This document shows, in pieces, positions 6,369-14,431 of a stretch of 15,899 nucleotides of DNA; positions within the stretch are counted from its first letter, which is position 1; every line of letters begins with the position of its first letter. The position numbers and the translations under genes were made by a program. The stretch lies in the NCBI GenBank assembly GCA_029256665.1, contig JAQSXN010000021.1, positions 1 through 15,899 on the forward strand, read 5' to 3'. The DNA comes from Paenibacillus sp. (GTDB lineage: Bacteria > Bacillota > Bacilli > Paenibacillales > Paenibacillaceae). The notes under the pieces were generated by a model. That model was given only the letters and a program-made list of their open reading frames with translations, was not told the origin of the DNA and did no database searches.

Positions 6369-7310
6369 CTAGGCAAAAGTTGATCCTGACCGGATTTTTT
6401 CGGCCATTTCGTCGATTTTGCGAAGGCGGTGGTTCACGCCGGACTTGCTTACCTGGCCCCTCAGCATCTCGCCAACCTCCGTCAGGTTCAGGTCGGGATG
6501 CTGCATCCGGATGACGGCGACCTCGCGCAGCTTGTCGGGCAAGCTGTCGAGACCGATCTCCTTCTCGAGCAGCTTTATGTTATCGATCTGCCGGACGGCA
6601 GCTCCGATCGTTTTGTTCAAATTGGCGGTCTCGCAATTGACGATCCGATTAACCGAGTTGCGCATGTCGCGCATGATCCGGACATCTTCGAACTTAAACA
6701 GCGCCTGATGCGCGCCGATGATGTTCAGCAGCTCGATGATCTTTTCGCCTTCCTTAATGTAGAAAATAAACCCTTTCTTCCGCTCGATACATCTCGCGTT
6801 GAGATCGAACTTGTTCGCGAGCTCGACTAACGAGCAGCAATGCTCTTCGTACATGGAGGAAATCTCCAAGTGATACGACGAGCCTTCCGGGTTGTTGACC
6901 GAACCTCCCGCGAGAAACGCCCCTCGCAAATACGAACGCTTGCAGCAAGACTTCTGCACGATCTCCTTGTCGATGCCGTCGTTGAACATAAAACCTTCGG
7001 AGACGATCTTGAGATCGGAGAGCGTCTCTTGTACCTTCGCCGGAAGCCGGACGATATATACGTTGTTTTTCTTCAATCTCATCTTCTTGCGGACTAAAAG
7101 TTCTACGTGCAGGTCGTAATGCTTCTTGATCAGCGAATAAATCCTTCGCGCGATCGCGGCATTCTCCGTCGAGATGTCGAGAACGACCTTGCGGCTGGAC
7201 AGGCTGACCGAACCGTTCATCCGTATAAGGGCCGATAACTCGGCGCGCTCACAGCAGCTGTCCGCTTCTACCATCGTCAGCTCTTTCTTTGTTTGGGCCG
7301 CAAAAGACAT
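6369..7310 (-). CDS. whiA: DNA-binding protein WhiA (YvcL)
   Basis: A 313-residue WhiA-family protein. It has an N-terminal domain related to LAGLIDADG homing endonucleases, with [12 protein letters not shown] at 127-138, but degenerate and not expected to cut. A C-terminal HTH lies at about 259-303, with the hallmark [13 protein letters not shown]. WhiA is a sporulation regulator in Streptomyces and affects cell division and chromosome segregation in Bacillus. GAGGTGA at 7317-7323 overlaps the stop codon of yvcK and stands 6 nt before ATG 7310, so translation is probably coupled. Last gene of the tight glcK-rapZ-yvcK-whiA run. Confidence 0.97.
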   Translation of the reverse strand: MSFAAQTKKELTMVEADSCCERAELSALIRMNGSVSLSSRKVVLDISTENAAIARRIYSLIKKHYDLHVELLVRKKMRLKKNNVYIVRLPAKVQETLSDLKIVSEGFMFNDGIDKEIVQKSCCKRSYLRGAFLAGGSVNNPEGSSYHLEISSMYEEHCCSLVELANKFDLNARCIERKKGFIFYIKEGEKIIELLNIIGAHQALFKFEDVRIMRDMRNSVNRIVNCETANLNKTIGAAVRQIDNIKLLEKEIGLDSLPDKLREVAVIRMQHPDLNLTEVGEMLRGQVSKSGVNHRLRKIDEMAEKIRSGSTFA

Positions 7311-7316
7311 TCGGGC

Positions 7317-8318
7317 TCACCTCTTTCGTAACATCCAATTCTCCACCAGCTTATAAATATGATGGCTTAGCCGTTCCGCGTCGTGACGCAGGAACGTCCG
7401 GAATAACACTAATCTGTCGGCGATTACTTTATACCCTCTGCGGGTAACCTCGTCGATATCGAGCTGGACCGCCTTCGCTCCAAGCTCCGCGTACTTGCTC
7501 TCCACCTGCGGCGGAATCTCGCCGTCGTTCACGATGACATAATCGAATAAGTGATGCCCGATATGGTTATGAATGGCATCCAGATGATTGCTGACCGTAT
7601 AATTGTCCGTCTCTCCCGGCTGCGTCATGACGTTGCAGACGAATAGCTTGACGGCTTCCGACTCCACGATGGCCTGTGCCAGCTTGGGAACGATTAAATT
7701 CGGCATGATGCTGGTATACAAGCTGCCAGGTCCGATCAAGATCGCGTCCGCTTGCTCGATCGCTTCAACCGCTTCGGCAAGCGGCTCCACGTCGGCCGGC
7801 TCCAGAAACACGCGTTTGATCGCCTTCCCCGCCTTCGGGATCTGCGACTCGCCGGTTACGATCGTGCCATCCACCAGCTCCGCCTTAAGGACGATGGCCC
7901 GGTTCGCCGCGGGCAGCACGCGCCCGCGAACGGCGAGCACTTGGCTCAGTTGGCGAATGCCCGTCACGAAATCGCCGGAGAGATCCGTCATGGCGGCTAG
8001 CATCAGATTGCCTAGACTATGTCCAGCAAGACCGTTGCCGGTCTTGAAGCGGTACTTGAGCATGTCTGCCAGTAGCGGCTCCACGTCGGCGAGCGCCATT
8101 AACACGTTGCGAATGTCGCCCGGCGGCGGAATTTGAAGCTCGTTGCGCAAAATGCCGGAGCTGCCTCCGTCGTCGGCAACCGTCACGATCGCCGTAATGT
8201 CGAGCGGCTTCTCCTTCAGTCCGCGCAGCATGACGGAGAGACCCGTACCGCCGCCGATGACGACGATTTTGGGACGACGTACAATCTTTTGTATCGTCTG
8301 CATGTTTTCCCCCCGCAT
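7317..8318 (-). CDS. yvcK: YvcK/CofD-like protein (gluconeogenesis and envelope factor)
   Basis: A 333-residue member of the CofD-like UPF0052 family. IGGGTGLSVMLRGL at about 21-34 and TVADDGGSSGILR form the nucleotide-binding region; PPPGDIRNVL and LAGHSLGNLML follow as family signatures. In Bacillus subtilis YvcK binds UDP-sugars such as UDP-GlcNAc and is needed for growth on gluconeogenic carbon sources and for correct PBP1 placement. ATG 8318 shares one base with the rapZ stop (TGATG). A second in-frame ATG at 8303 follows GGGGGG by 5 nt and is an equally possible start, giving 328 residues. The gene ends in a TGA embedded in the whiA ribosome binding site. Confidence 0.95.
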   Translation of the reverse strand: MRGENMQTIQKIVRRPKIVVIGGGTGLSVMLRGLKEKPLDITAIVTVADDGGSSGILRNELQIPPPGDIRNVLMALADVEPLLADMLKYRFKTGNGLAGHSLGNLMLAAMTDLSGDFVTGIRQLSQVLAVRGRVLPAANRAIVLKAELVDGTIVTGESQIPKAGKAIKRVFLEPADVEPLAEAVEAIEQADAILIGPGSLYTSIMPNLIVPKLAQAIVESEAVKLFVCNVMTQPGETDNYTVSNHLDAIHNHIGHHLFDYVIVNDGEIPPQVESKYAELGAKAVQLDIDEVTRRGYKVIADRLVLFRTFLRHDAERLSHHIYKLVENWMLRKR

Positions 8319-9205
8319 CAGTGCTTATCCCGCTCCGAATCTCGATGGCTGACGCGCACCCGTTCCGTATCGCTGCTGCCGAGCACCTTGCCCAAATATT
8401 CCGCGATGGCCACGGAGCGGTGTTTGCCGCCCGTGCAGCCGATCCCGATCACGACCTGGCTCTTGCCTTCCTTGCGGTATAAAGGAATAAGAAACTGCAG
8501 CATGTCGATCAGCTTCGCCAAAAACTGCTGCGTTTCGGGCCACTTCATCACGTAATCGTAGACATCGGGATTCTGGCCGGTATTGGGACGCAGATTCTCG
8601 ACGTAATGCGGATTGGGCAGGAATCGGACATCATAGATCAAGTCGGCGTCGATCGGGATGCCGTACTTGAAGCCGAACGAGGTAACGTTGACGGAGAGCC
8701 TGCTTTGCTCTACATTCGTGAAATGGGAGATGATGCGTTCCTTAAGCTGCAACGGCTTGAGATTGCTAGTATCGATGACTTGCGATGCCGAACCTTTGAG
8801 ATCCTCCAGGAGACGGCGCTCGCTATGGATGCCGTCCAGCGGCAATCCTTGTGGCGCCAGCGGATGCCGGCGCCGGCTTTCCTTGTAACGTTGCACGAGC
8901 ACTTCGTCCGTGGCGTCCAAGAACAAAATTTCACAGCTTATCGTATGATGGTCTTTGATATACGTTAACGATTCCGACAGCGCGGTAAAAAATTCGCGTC
9001 CACGCAAGTCGATGACTAGCGCGACATTGCCGATTTTGCCGTTGGACTGCTCGATAAGCTCCGCGAACTTGGGGATGAGTACCGGGGGCAGGTTGTCGAC
9101 GCAGAAAAACCCCAGATCCTCCAGGCTTTGAACCGCGATGGTCTTGCCCGCGCCCGACATGCCGGTAATGATCACTAGCTTAGCAAGCGTTGCCGTCGTT
9201 TCCAT
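8318..9205 (-). CDS. rapZ: RNase adapter/nucleotide-binding protein RapZ (YvcJ)
   Basis: A 295-residue P-loop protein. Walker A is GMSGAGKT at 15-22, DLRGREFF follows at about 66-73, and the C-terminal family signature [10 protein letters not shown] is at 256-265. In Escherichia coli RapZ guides RNase E to the GlmZ small RNA and senses glucosamine-6-phosphate; in Bacillus YvcJ is an ATP/GTP-binding protein linked to competence. The RNA-adapter role should not be assumed here. AGGTG at 9211-9215 stands 5 nt before ATG 9205, and the gene lies 11 nt downstream of glcK. Its stop overlaps the yvcK start. Confidence 0.96.
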   Translation of the reverse strand: METTATLAKLVIITGMSGAGKTIAVQSLEDLGFFCVDNLPPVLIPKFAELIEQSNGKIGNVALVIDLRGREFFTALSESLTYIKDHHTISCEILFLDATDEVLVQRYKESRRRHPLAPQGLPLDGIHSERRLLEDLKGSASQVIDTSNLKPLQLKERIISHFTNVEQSRLSVNVTSFGFKYGIPIDADLIYDVRFLPNPHYVENLRPNTGQNPDVYDYVMKWPETQQFLAKLIDMLQFLIPLYRKEGKSQVVIGIGCTGGKHRSVAIAEYLGKVLGSSDTERVRVSHRDSERDKH

Positions 9206-9216
9206 GCGTACACCTA

Positions 9217-10167
9217 CTATCCTCTAAGAATGAGTCCTGCAGCGCCTACGACGCCCGCGTCGTTGCCCAGCGTAGCCGGTACGATCTTGACGCCTTCCTT
9301 GGCTTGATCCTGGGTATATTTCTCGAACACTTCGCGAATCTGATCGAACAGGAAATCTCCCGCTTTCGAGACGCCGCCCCCGATAATAAAGTATTGCGGA
9401 TTGAGCACGATCGCGATCATCGCCATCGACTTGCCGAGGTAATAAGCCGCGCGGCTAACGATGCGCGCCGCTACTTCGTCTCCGGCTTTCGCCGCGTCGA
9501 CAACGTCTTTGGCCATAATGTTCTCTACTTGCGACAGCGTCGTGCGGTCCCCGCGCGCCACCGCATCCTTCGCCATGCGAATAATGCCCGTCGCGGACGA
9601 TACCGTCTCGAGGCAGCCCATCTTGCCGCAGCCGCACTGAATCGCTTCCAAATCGGGCACGATCGCGATATGGCCAAGCTCGCCCGCCATGCCGTTATAT
9701 CCTTCGATGATCTTGCCGTCTATGATGATGCCGCCGCCTACGCCCGTGCCGAGCGTATAACATACGCAGTGGGCCACGCCTCTGCCCGCGCCAGCCCATG
9801 CTTCGCCCAGCGCCGCCACGTTCGCGTCGTTATTGATTTTGATCGTTTTGCCGAGCTCCTTCTCGAGGAACCCTTTCAAATCCGTATTTTCGATATACAG
9901 ATTCGCCGAATATTTCACATAGCCATTCGGAATGTCCAAGAAGCCCGCGATACCGACGCCTACGCCGTCCACTTGCTCCCATGCGTGATTGGACTCTTCT
10001 ACGATCGCCCGCGAATACTTCGCGATGTTGTTCAAGATAGCGTCCGTACCTTTATCCGTTTCCGTCGCCCCTTCATAGGTATGAAGCAATTGACCCTCCG
10101 CATCGCACAGGCCTACCTTGATGGTTGTGCCGCCGACATCGACGCCCACGTAAATCTTCTCAGACAT
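9217..10167 (-). CDS. glcK: ROK-family sugar kinase, probable glucokinase
   Basis: A 316-residue ROK kinase, expected to phosphorylate glucose at C6 with ATP in the cytoplasm. The ATP-binding motif [13 protein letters not shown] is at 7-19 and the probable catalytic Asp114 is in [16 protein letters not shown] at 163-166 and the zinc-binding [10 protein letters not shown] at 178-187 are the ROK signature. Substrate specificity within ROK kinases (glucose, GlcNAc, ManNAc) cannot be settled by eye, so glucokinase is the most likely call rather than proven. The frame extends upstream to 10281, but GAGGTGG at 10176-10182, 8 nt before ATG 10167, marks the start, and the promoter at 10211-10239 excludes the longer form. 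First gene of the operon with rapZ, yvcK and whiA. Confidence 0.93.
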   Translation of the reverse strand: MSEKIYVGVDVGGTTIKVGLCDAEGQLLHTYEGATETDKGTDAILNNIAKYSRAIVEESNHAWEQVDGVGVGIAGFLDIPNGYVKYSANLYIENTDLKGFLEKELGKTIKINNDANVAALGEAWAGAGRGVAHCVCYTLGTGVGGGIIIDGKIIEGYNGMAGELGHIAIVPDLEAIQCGCGKMGCLETVSSATGIIRMAKDAVARGDRTTLSQVENIMAKDVVDAAKAGDEVAARIVSRAAYYLGKSMAMIAIVLNPQYFIIGGGVSKAGDFLFDQIREVFEKYTQDQAKEGVKIVPATLGNDAGVVGAAGLILRG

Positions 10168-10210
10168 GACAATAGCCACCTCGTTTACATAGTTAACATT
10201 CTCTGTTCCA

Positions 10211-10239
10211 ACTATAAGCGTTGTTACCACTCCGGTCAA
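10211..10239 (-). promoter_or_regulatory. Sigma-A promoter of the glcK-rapZ-yvcK-whiA operon
   Basis: Minus-strand TTGACC (10234-10239), a 17-nt spacer and TATAGT (10211-10216) make a near-consensus promoter. Transcription should start near 10204, about 37 nt before ATG 10167. The 343-nt stretch 10168-10510 holds this promoter, the hairpin at 10324-10374 and the inverted repeat at 10421-10462; I see no gene in it. Confidence 0.88.
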
Positions 10240-10323
10240 GCGTGGAAGGACGTCCGACGATCCCCCGTAAAACAAGGCCAAACGGCTGTCGCCTTCCGCG
10301 AAGGCCGCGTCCGCGTCTCATTG

Positions 10324-10374
10324 AAAAAGGGACAGCCTCCTGATTGATGCCGCCTCTCAGGTGCAGTCCCTTTT
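10324..10374 (-). terminator. Structured terminator downstream of trxB
   Basis: On the minus strand AAAAGGGAC (10366-10374) pairs perfectly with GTCCCTTTT (10325-10333), one more T following. Inside it CCTGA/TCAGG (10357-10361 and 10339-10343) makes a second stem. The U-rich tail is mostly within the stem, as in bidirectional terminators. It lies about 140 nt after the trxB stop and before the glcK promoter. A dispersed repeat is an alternative reading. Confidence 0.6.
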
Positions 10375-10420
10375 ATGCGGCTCCGGCGCGACCGTCCGCG
10401 TCCTGCCCCCTGATTAGAGG

Positions 10421-10462
10421 TTGTTCAAGAAGTCATCTTCCCGAACCGAGCTTTGTTGAACA
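10421..10462. repeat. Inverted repeat downstream of trxB, possible dispersed element
   Basis: TGTTCAA (10422-10428) and TTGAACA (10456-10462) are perfect inverted arms. Between them GAAG-TCAT-CTTC forms a second small stem. The outer arms belong to longer similar strings (TTGTTCAAGAAG and CTTTGTTGAACA). It has no T tract and no coding potential I can recognise, and it lies between trxB and its putative terminator. Confidence 0.45.
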
Positions 10463-10510
10463 CGCGCTACTAGACATAATCGGACGAGCCGCCGGTTCCT
10501 TGCTTGCCGA

Positions 10511-11458
10511 TTACAGCGATTGGCTCCAGTCATGCGTGATGGAACCTTCGAGGAACCGTTCGCAGTCGAGCGCCGCCATGCAGCCGCTGCCCGCGGCCGT
10601 AATCGCTTGGCGGTATTTGCTGTCCTGCACGTCTCCACAAGCGAATACGCCCGGGATGTTCGTCTCGGAGGTGCCCGGCTTCACTTTAATGTAGCCGTGC
10701 TCGTCCGTATCGACCTGGCCGCCGAGAAACTTCGTGTTCGGCGTGTGGCCGATCGCGATGAAGATGCCGTTCGTCTCGATGACTTCTTCTTCGCCCGTCG
10801 CGTTGTCGCGGACCTTAAGGCCCGTCACGCCCATGCCTGTCGCCACCACTTCCACCGGCGTCCGGTTGAGGCTCCAGCTGATCTTTTCATTCTCTCGCGC
10901 GCGGTCTTGCATGATCTTGGACGCGCGCAGCTCTTCGCGCCGGTTGACCAGCTCGACGTTCGTCGCGAATCGGGTCAGGAAGTTCGCTTCTTCCATGGCG
11001 GAGTCTCCGCCGCCGACTACGATGATCTTTTTCCCGCGGAAGAAGAAGCCGTCGCATGTCGCGCAAGTGCTGACGCCTTTGCCGACGTTATCTTTTTCGC
11101 CAGGAATGCCGAGATACTTAGCCGATGCGCCCGTGGATATAATGACGCTCTCGCCGACGATCTCGCCTTGTCCTTCGACTTGAAGCTTGAACGGACGCTG
11201 CGACAGATCGATGGAGTTGACCCAGCCCGTCAGAAACTTCGCGCCGAAGCGCTCGGCTTGCTTGCGCATATTTTCCATGAGCTCCGGTCCCATAATGCCT
11301 TCGGGGAAGCCGGGGAAGTTCTCGACCTCCGTCGTCGTCGTCAGCTGGCCGCCAGGCTCCGGTCCTTCGATTATGAGCGGGTTCATGTTGGCGCGAGCCA
11401 GATAGATGGCCGCCGTGAGTCCAGCGGGGCCCGTACCGATAATAATGGATTTGTACAT
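10511..11458 (-). CDS. trxB: Thioredoxin-disulfide reductase
   Basis: A 315-residue flavoprotein that reduces thioredoxin with NADPH. The FAD-binding GTGPAGLTAA is at the N-terminus (8-17), and the redox-active pair is Cys132/Cys135 in TCATCDG. The NADPH-binding GGGDSA lies at 149-154 with VNRREELRAS after it, and the FAD-binding GVFACGDVQD is near the C-terminus. The frame runs upstream to 11548, but the start is ATG 11458: GAGGTGA precedes it closely and the protein then begins MYKSIIIGTGPAG. It follows the TPR gene by 20 nt and is probably cotranscribed with it. That pairing (yvcD-trxB) is also found in Bacillus subtilis. Confidence 0.97.
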   Translation of the reverse strand: MYKSIIIGTGPAGLTAAIYLARANMNPLIIEGPEPGGQLTTTTEVENFPGFPEGIMGPELMENMRKQAERFGAKFLTGWVNSIDLSQRPFKLQVEGQGEIVGESVIISTGASAKYLGIPGEKDNVGKGVSTCATCDGFFFRGKKIIVVGGGDSAMEEANFLTRFATNVELVNRREELRASKIMQDRARENEKISWSLNRTPVEVVATGMGVTGLKVRDNATGEEEVIETNGIFIAIGHTPNTKFLGGQVDTDEHGYIKVKPGTSETNIPGVFACGDVQDSKYRQAITAAGSGCMAALDCERFLEGSITHDWSQSL

Positions 11459-11478
11459 CTTCGTCACCTCATGCGTTA

Positions 11479-13242
11479 TTAGTCTTGCTGGGATTCGTGC
11501 GCGGAAAAAAACGAGCTGATCGACTTCATCTTCTCCTTGATGCCGCACGCTCCGTCAATGAGCTTCACGTGTTTGCTTACCGTCGTGATCGACGTTCCGT
11601 AGCGAACCGCCACCTCGTGATACGAGATGGCCCGGCGATGCATCTTGGCCGTCAAATATTCCAGCGCCGCCGCCCAGCCCTCCGGCTTGGTCAGCTTGGG
11701 CACGTCCGGGTAGACGCGCGACAGGAATTCGACCCATAACGTCATCATATCATGCTGCTGAACGAGATCATAATGTTTGCTCATCCGGCTGAGCGCGGCT
11801 TGCGCCACCTCTTCCCACTTGTCATGCCACTCCGGCAGCCTCGACGGCACCCGATTAGGCTCGATGATCGTTTCTTTGCCTTCAAGCACGACTTTGAGCG
11901 GTTCAGCCACTCCGATCGTCCGAAGCACGAATACCGCGATTTTTTTCAAATAATCGTCTTCGTCCCGCTCCAACAAGAATGCGCGCAGCACATCCTTCAC
12001 TTCGTTGTCGGCAATCATGCCGAACGCCTGGATCACCTGCAGCTTCGTATGCTGATCGCCGTGGCGCAGCGCCCAGAAGAATGAAGAACGGACAAGCGGA
12101 TCGCTCTTCAGATGGTCGGGGATGCCGTCGGTCGACTTCTCCCATAATTTGAACTGCTCCTCGAAGGGCAGGTGGTAATGATAGCTGATCGGGGCCGAAG
12201 CGCTTCCCTGGCGAAGCATCTCCAGCTGTTGCATGTAATATTGCGGAATGTCGGAGCTCGGATCGAGCTTCATCGTCAATTTCCAGAGACGCTCCGCATC
12301 GTTAAACCTGCCGATATTGCAAGCGGCAACCGCCGCGTAATGGAACAGGCACGGATCCTGCTGCACCTCGCCATCCTTGGCAAGGCGAATGAAGTGACGA
12401 TACGCGATCTCGTGCTCGCCCAATATCCCCATCGTCGTCGCAAGCTTGAACACGTGCTCCTGATGGAACGGCACCGTCTTGGTCAGCAGCTCCACAAGCT
12501 CCGCCAGATTATCCTTGTCGCCTTCGTGCTGATAGAAGATCGCAAGATTGCATAAGGCATGCAAATTGCCGGAATCCTGGGCAAGCACGCTGCGGATGGC
12601 TTCCTTTGCTTTCTCGAACAGACCCATATAATAATAAGCGAGCGCCAAATTGTTGCGGGCGGCCAGAAATTCAGGCTGGCCCTCCACAATCTCCTCGAGA
12701 ATGCGCACGGCTTCGGTGAATTTCCCTTCCTCCAACAAAGCGCGGGCTTGGTCATGCTCGACCATCCCTTCTCGCGCCTTGATGTACTTGAGAGCCATAG
12801 GTCTTTCAAGCTCGAACTGCAGCAGGTCCATCATCTCTTCGGCCTCGTCAAGATACTGGCCGTCCGGGTCCTCCTGCAAGTATTGAACGAGCGATCGCTC
12901 GGCGGCCTCGTACATATCCATATTGGCATAGTTGTTGGCCATATAGAAATGGCATTCGGTCATCATGGGGTCGAGTTCGTCCACGATCCAGCTCAGAATC
13001 TCGTTCGACTCTTTATAATTGCCCATTTCCGAAAGAATGCCTGCCATATTGCAATGATTGACGGGATTCTCGGGTTCGTATTCGACGGCTCTCCGGAAGT
13101 ACTTGAGTGCCTTGTCATAATGGAATCGGTCCAGCGAGCGTACAGCGCGCTCGAAGAAGAACGTAGCGTCCCACTGAATGGATATGATATTCGTGACCGC
13201 GTCTTCCCCTACCGCTATGCGTTTCTTCCCTTTCACTCGCAA
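11479..13242 (-). CDS. Tetratricopeptide-repeat protein with C-terminal HTH-like segment (YvcD-like)
   Basis: A 587-residue, apparently cytoplasmic protein with no signal peptide or membrane segment. Several TPR units are visible: ALKYFRRAVEYEPENP near the start, YEAAERSLVQYLQEDP, FTEAVRILEEIVEGQP, FEKAKEAIRSVLAQDS and FNDAERLWKLTMKLDP. The C-terminal part (about 524-587) contains SYHEVAVRYGTSITTVSKHV at 540-559, which reads like a helix-turn-helix. TPR arrays bind proteins; a transcriptional role is only a possibility. Start choice is uncertain. TTG 13242 lies only 4 nt from GGAGG (13247-13251), and GTG 13236 lies 10 nt from it; either is possible. Its position before trxB matches yvcD of Bacillus subtilis. 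Biological role unknown to me. Confidence 0.88.
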   Translation of the reverse strand: MRVKGKKRIAVGEDAVTNIISIQWDATFFFERAVRSLDRFHYDKALKYFRRAVEYEPENPVNHCNMAGILSEMGNYKESNEILSWIVDELDPMMTECHFYMANNYANMDMYEAAERSLVQYLQEDPDGQYLDEAEEMMDLLQFELERPMALKYIKAREGMVEHDQARALLEEGKFTEAVRILEEIVEGQPEFLAARNNLALAYYYMGLFEKAKEAIRSVLAQDSGNLHALCNLAIFYQHEGDKDNLAELVELLTKTVPFHQEHVFKLATTMGILGEHEIAYRHFIRLAKDGEVQQDPCLFHYAAVAACNIGRFNDAERLWKLTMKLDPSSDIPQYYMQQLEMLRQGSASAPISYHYHLPFEEQFKLWEKSTDGIPDHLKSDPLVRSSFFWALRHGDQHTKLQVIQAFGMIADNEVKDVLRAFLLERDEDDYLKKIAVFVLRTIGVAEPLKVVLEGKETIIEPNRVPSRLPEWHDKWEEVAQAALSRMSKHYDLVQQHDMMTLWVEFLSRVYPDVPKLTKPEGWAAALEYLTAKMHRRAISYHEVAVRYGTSITTVSKHVKLIDGACGIKEKMKSISSFFSAHESQQD

Positions 13243-13274
13243 GGCACCTCCTTCTCTATCCTTCGTTAAGCACG

Positions 13275-13283
13275 ATTATACCA
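13275..13283 (-). promoter_or_regulatory. Extended -10 promoter of the TPR-trxB unit
   Basis: Minus-strand TGGTATAAT carries a consensus -10 (13275-13280) with the TGn extension. The -35 region is weak (TTGGGA at 15 nt or GTTGGG at 17 nt). It sits just after the prs terminator and about 33 nt before the start codon. Confidence 0.65.
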
Positions 13284-13319
13284 TAGCGGGGCCCGTCCCA
13301 ACATGCAAGAATATGTGGG

Positions 13320-13353
13320 AAAATCGCGGACAGCCATGGGGCCGCCCGCGATT
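13320..13353 (-). terminator. Probable rho-independent terminator of prs
   Basis: On the minus strand AATCGCGG-G-CGGCC pairs with GGCTG-T-CCGCGATT around loop CCAT. The 14-bp stem (13322-13353) includes G-U pairs and is followed by a short T run (13320-13323). It lies about 30 nt after the prs stop and ahead of the promoter of the TPR gene. Confidence 0.7.
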
Positions 13354-13384
13354 CTCTCGGATAAACTGCGTATGGGGCTTAAGG

Positions 13385-14257
13385 TTAAACGCCTTTGTTC
13401 TTGAATAAAGTGCTGATGGAACCGCCATCCAAGATGATGCGCGTCGCTTCCGCGAGCAACGGGGCGACGGACAGGATTTTGAACCGTTCCGGCGTCGTCT
13501 CCGGCAGCATGATGGAGTCGGTCACGATAACTTCTCTTATGGATGGATGGTCTAGACGCTCAATGGCGGAACCGGAGAACAGAGGATGCGTCGCGCAGAC
13601 GAATACGTCCTCGGCGCCGCGTTCCTTCAAACTTTCGACAACGTTGACGATCGTGCCGCCCGTATCGATCAAATCCTCGATGATGATAGGCGTCTGTCCT
13701 TCGACATCCCCGATCACGTGCGTGATGGAGGACTCGTTGTGCGCCGAACGCTTCTTGATCATGATCGCGAAGGACGTATCCAAGTAGTTGGCGAGCTTCT
13801 CCGCCGTGGACGCGCGGCCCGCATCCGGGGATACGACAACCGGGTTTTTGATGTTCTTGGACTTCAGATAATCGCTGATCAGATCCAGCGCGGTCATATG
13901 GTCCACCGGAATGTTGAAGAAACCTTGAATAGCCGGAGCATGAAGATCGATCGTAATGACGCGGGTCGCTCCAACCGTCGTCAACACATCCGCAAGCATC
14001 TTCGCCGAGATTGGCTCCCGAGGAGCGGCTTTCCGTTCCTGGCGCGCATATCCGTAGTACGGCATGATAATGTTCACCGTTCTGGCGGAAGCGCGCTTCG
14101 CCGCGTCGATCATGACCAATAATTCGACAAAATGCTCGTTGATGGGATGCGAGAACGACTGCACGAGAAAGACGTCGCAGTTCCGAATCGTTTCTTCATA
14201 GTGAACGTAGATCTCACCGCTCTTGAAACGGGACAGTTTGATGGAACCTAGGTTCAA
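13385..14257 (-). CDS. prs: Ribose-phosphate pyrophosphokinase, main frame after a 5' frameshift
   Basis: The 290-residue frame covers all but the first 26 residues of a PRPP synthetase, which makes PRPP from ribose-5-phosphate and ATP for nucleotide, histidine and tryptophan synthesis. Visible motifs are RFKSGEIYV, the catalytic ARQERKA region, DLHAPAIQGFF, SPDAGRAS at 143-150 (usually PDHGG-like) and the PRPP loop EDLIDTGGT at 194-202 (usually DDxxDTAGT). The normal start at ATG 14352 is out of frame because of a 17-bp duplication at 14257-14290. The only start for this frame is TTG 14257, which overlaps the stop of the upstream fragment. Without the first strand and helix, activity is doubtful unless reinitiation suffices. 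It may be a second Prs paralogue; many relatives have another prs elsewhere. A sequencing error must also be considered. Confidence 0.85.
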   Translation of the reverse strand: MNLGSIKLSRFKSGEIYVHYEETIRNCDVFLVQSFSHPINEHFVELLVMIDAAKRASARTVNIIMPYYGYARQERKAAPREPISAKMLADVLTTVGATRVITIDLHAPAIQGFFNIPVDHMTALDLISDYLKSKNIKNPVVVSPDAGRASTAEKLANYLDTSFAIMIKKRSAHNESSITHVIGDVEGQTPIIIEDLIDTGGTIVNVVESLKERGAEDVFVCATHPLFSGSAIERLDHPSIREVIVTDSIMLPETTPERFKILSVAPLLAEATRIILDGGSISTLFKNKGV

Positions 14258-14352
14258 ACCAAGCTCTTCGCTGAACCAAGCTCTTCGCTGATTTTCTGAG
14301 CCAATACCGGATTTGAAGAACCCGAAAAAATACGCACCTTGTCGCTTAACAT
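14254..14352 (-). pseudogene. prs: Frameshifted 5' fragment of prs
   Basis: AGGAGG at 14358-14363 stands 5 nt before ATG 14352. The reading frame gives MLSDKVRIFSGSSNPVLAQK and then ISEELG, the standard Prs N-terminus. After that the duplicated copy makes it read SAKSLV and stop at TGA (14254-14256), 32 residues in all. Removing one 17-bp copy joins it to the downstream frame and yields 316 residues, the usual Prs length. The stop overlaps TTG 14257 as TTGA, which could allow termination-reinitiation. Confidence 0.88.
14257..14290 (-). repeat. Perfect 17-bp tandem duplication inside prs
   Basis: The unit CAGCGAAGAGCTTGGTT (minus strand) occurs twice in direct contact, at 14274-14290 and 14257-14273. 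Seventeen is not a multiple of three, so the second copy breaks the prs frame. Confidence 0.97.
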
Positions 14353-14431
14353 GATACCCTCCTGAGCGTTTCGACCAAATAATTTATTACGAGAACCAGG
14401 CGATCGATAGTCGCCGACCTTTACCTGTCCT

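Noticed and set aside
10168..10281. Upstream extension of the ROK kinase frame
   Set aside because: It contains the sigma-A promoter and the ribosome binding site, and the family homology starts at ATG 10167.
9190..10347. 385-codon open frame on the plus strand
   Set aside because: Antisense shadow of the ROK kinase gene and its upstream region; no family motifs.
10520..11482. 320-codon open frame on the plus strand
   Set aside because: Antisense shadow of trxB; composition is Arg/Ala-rich and without domain signatures.
11459..11548. Upstream extension of trxB overlapping the TPR gene
   Set aside because: A proper ribosome binding site precedes ATG 11458, and the FAD-binding fold begins right after it.
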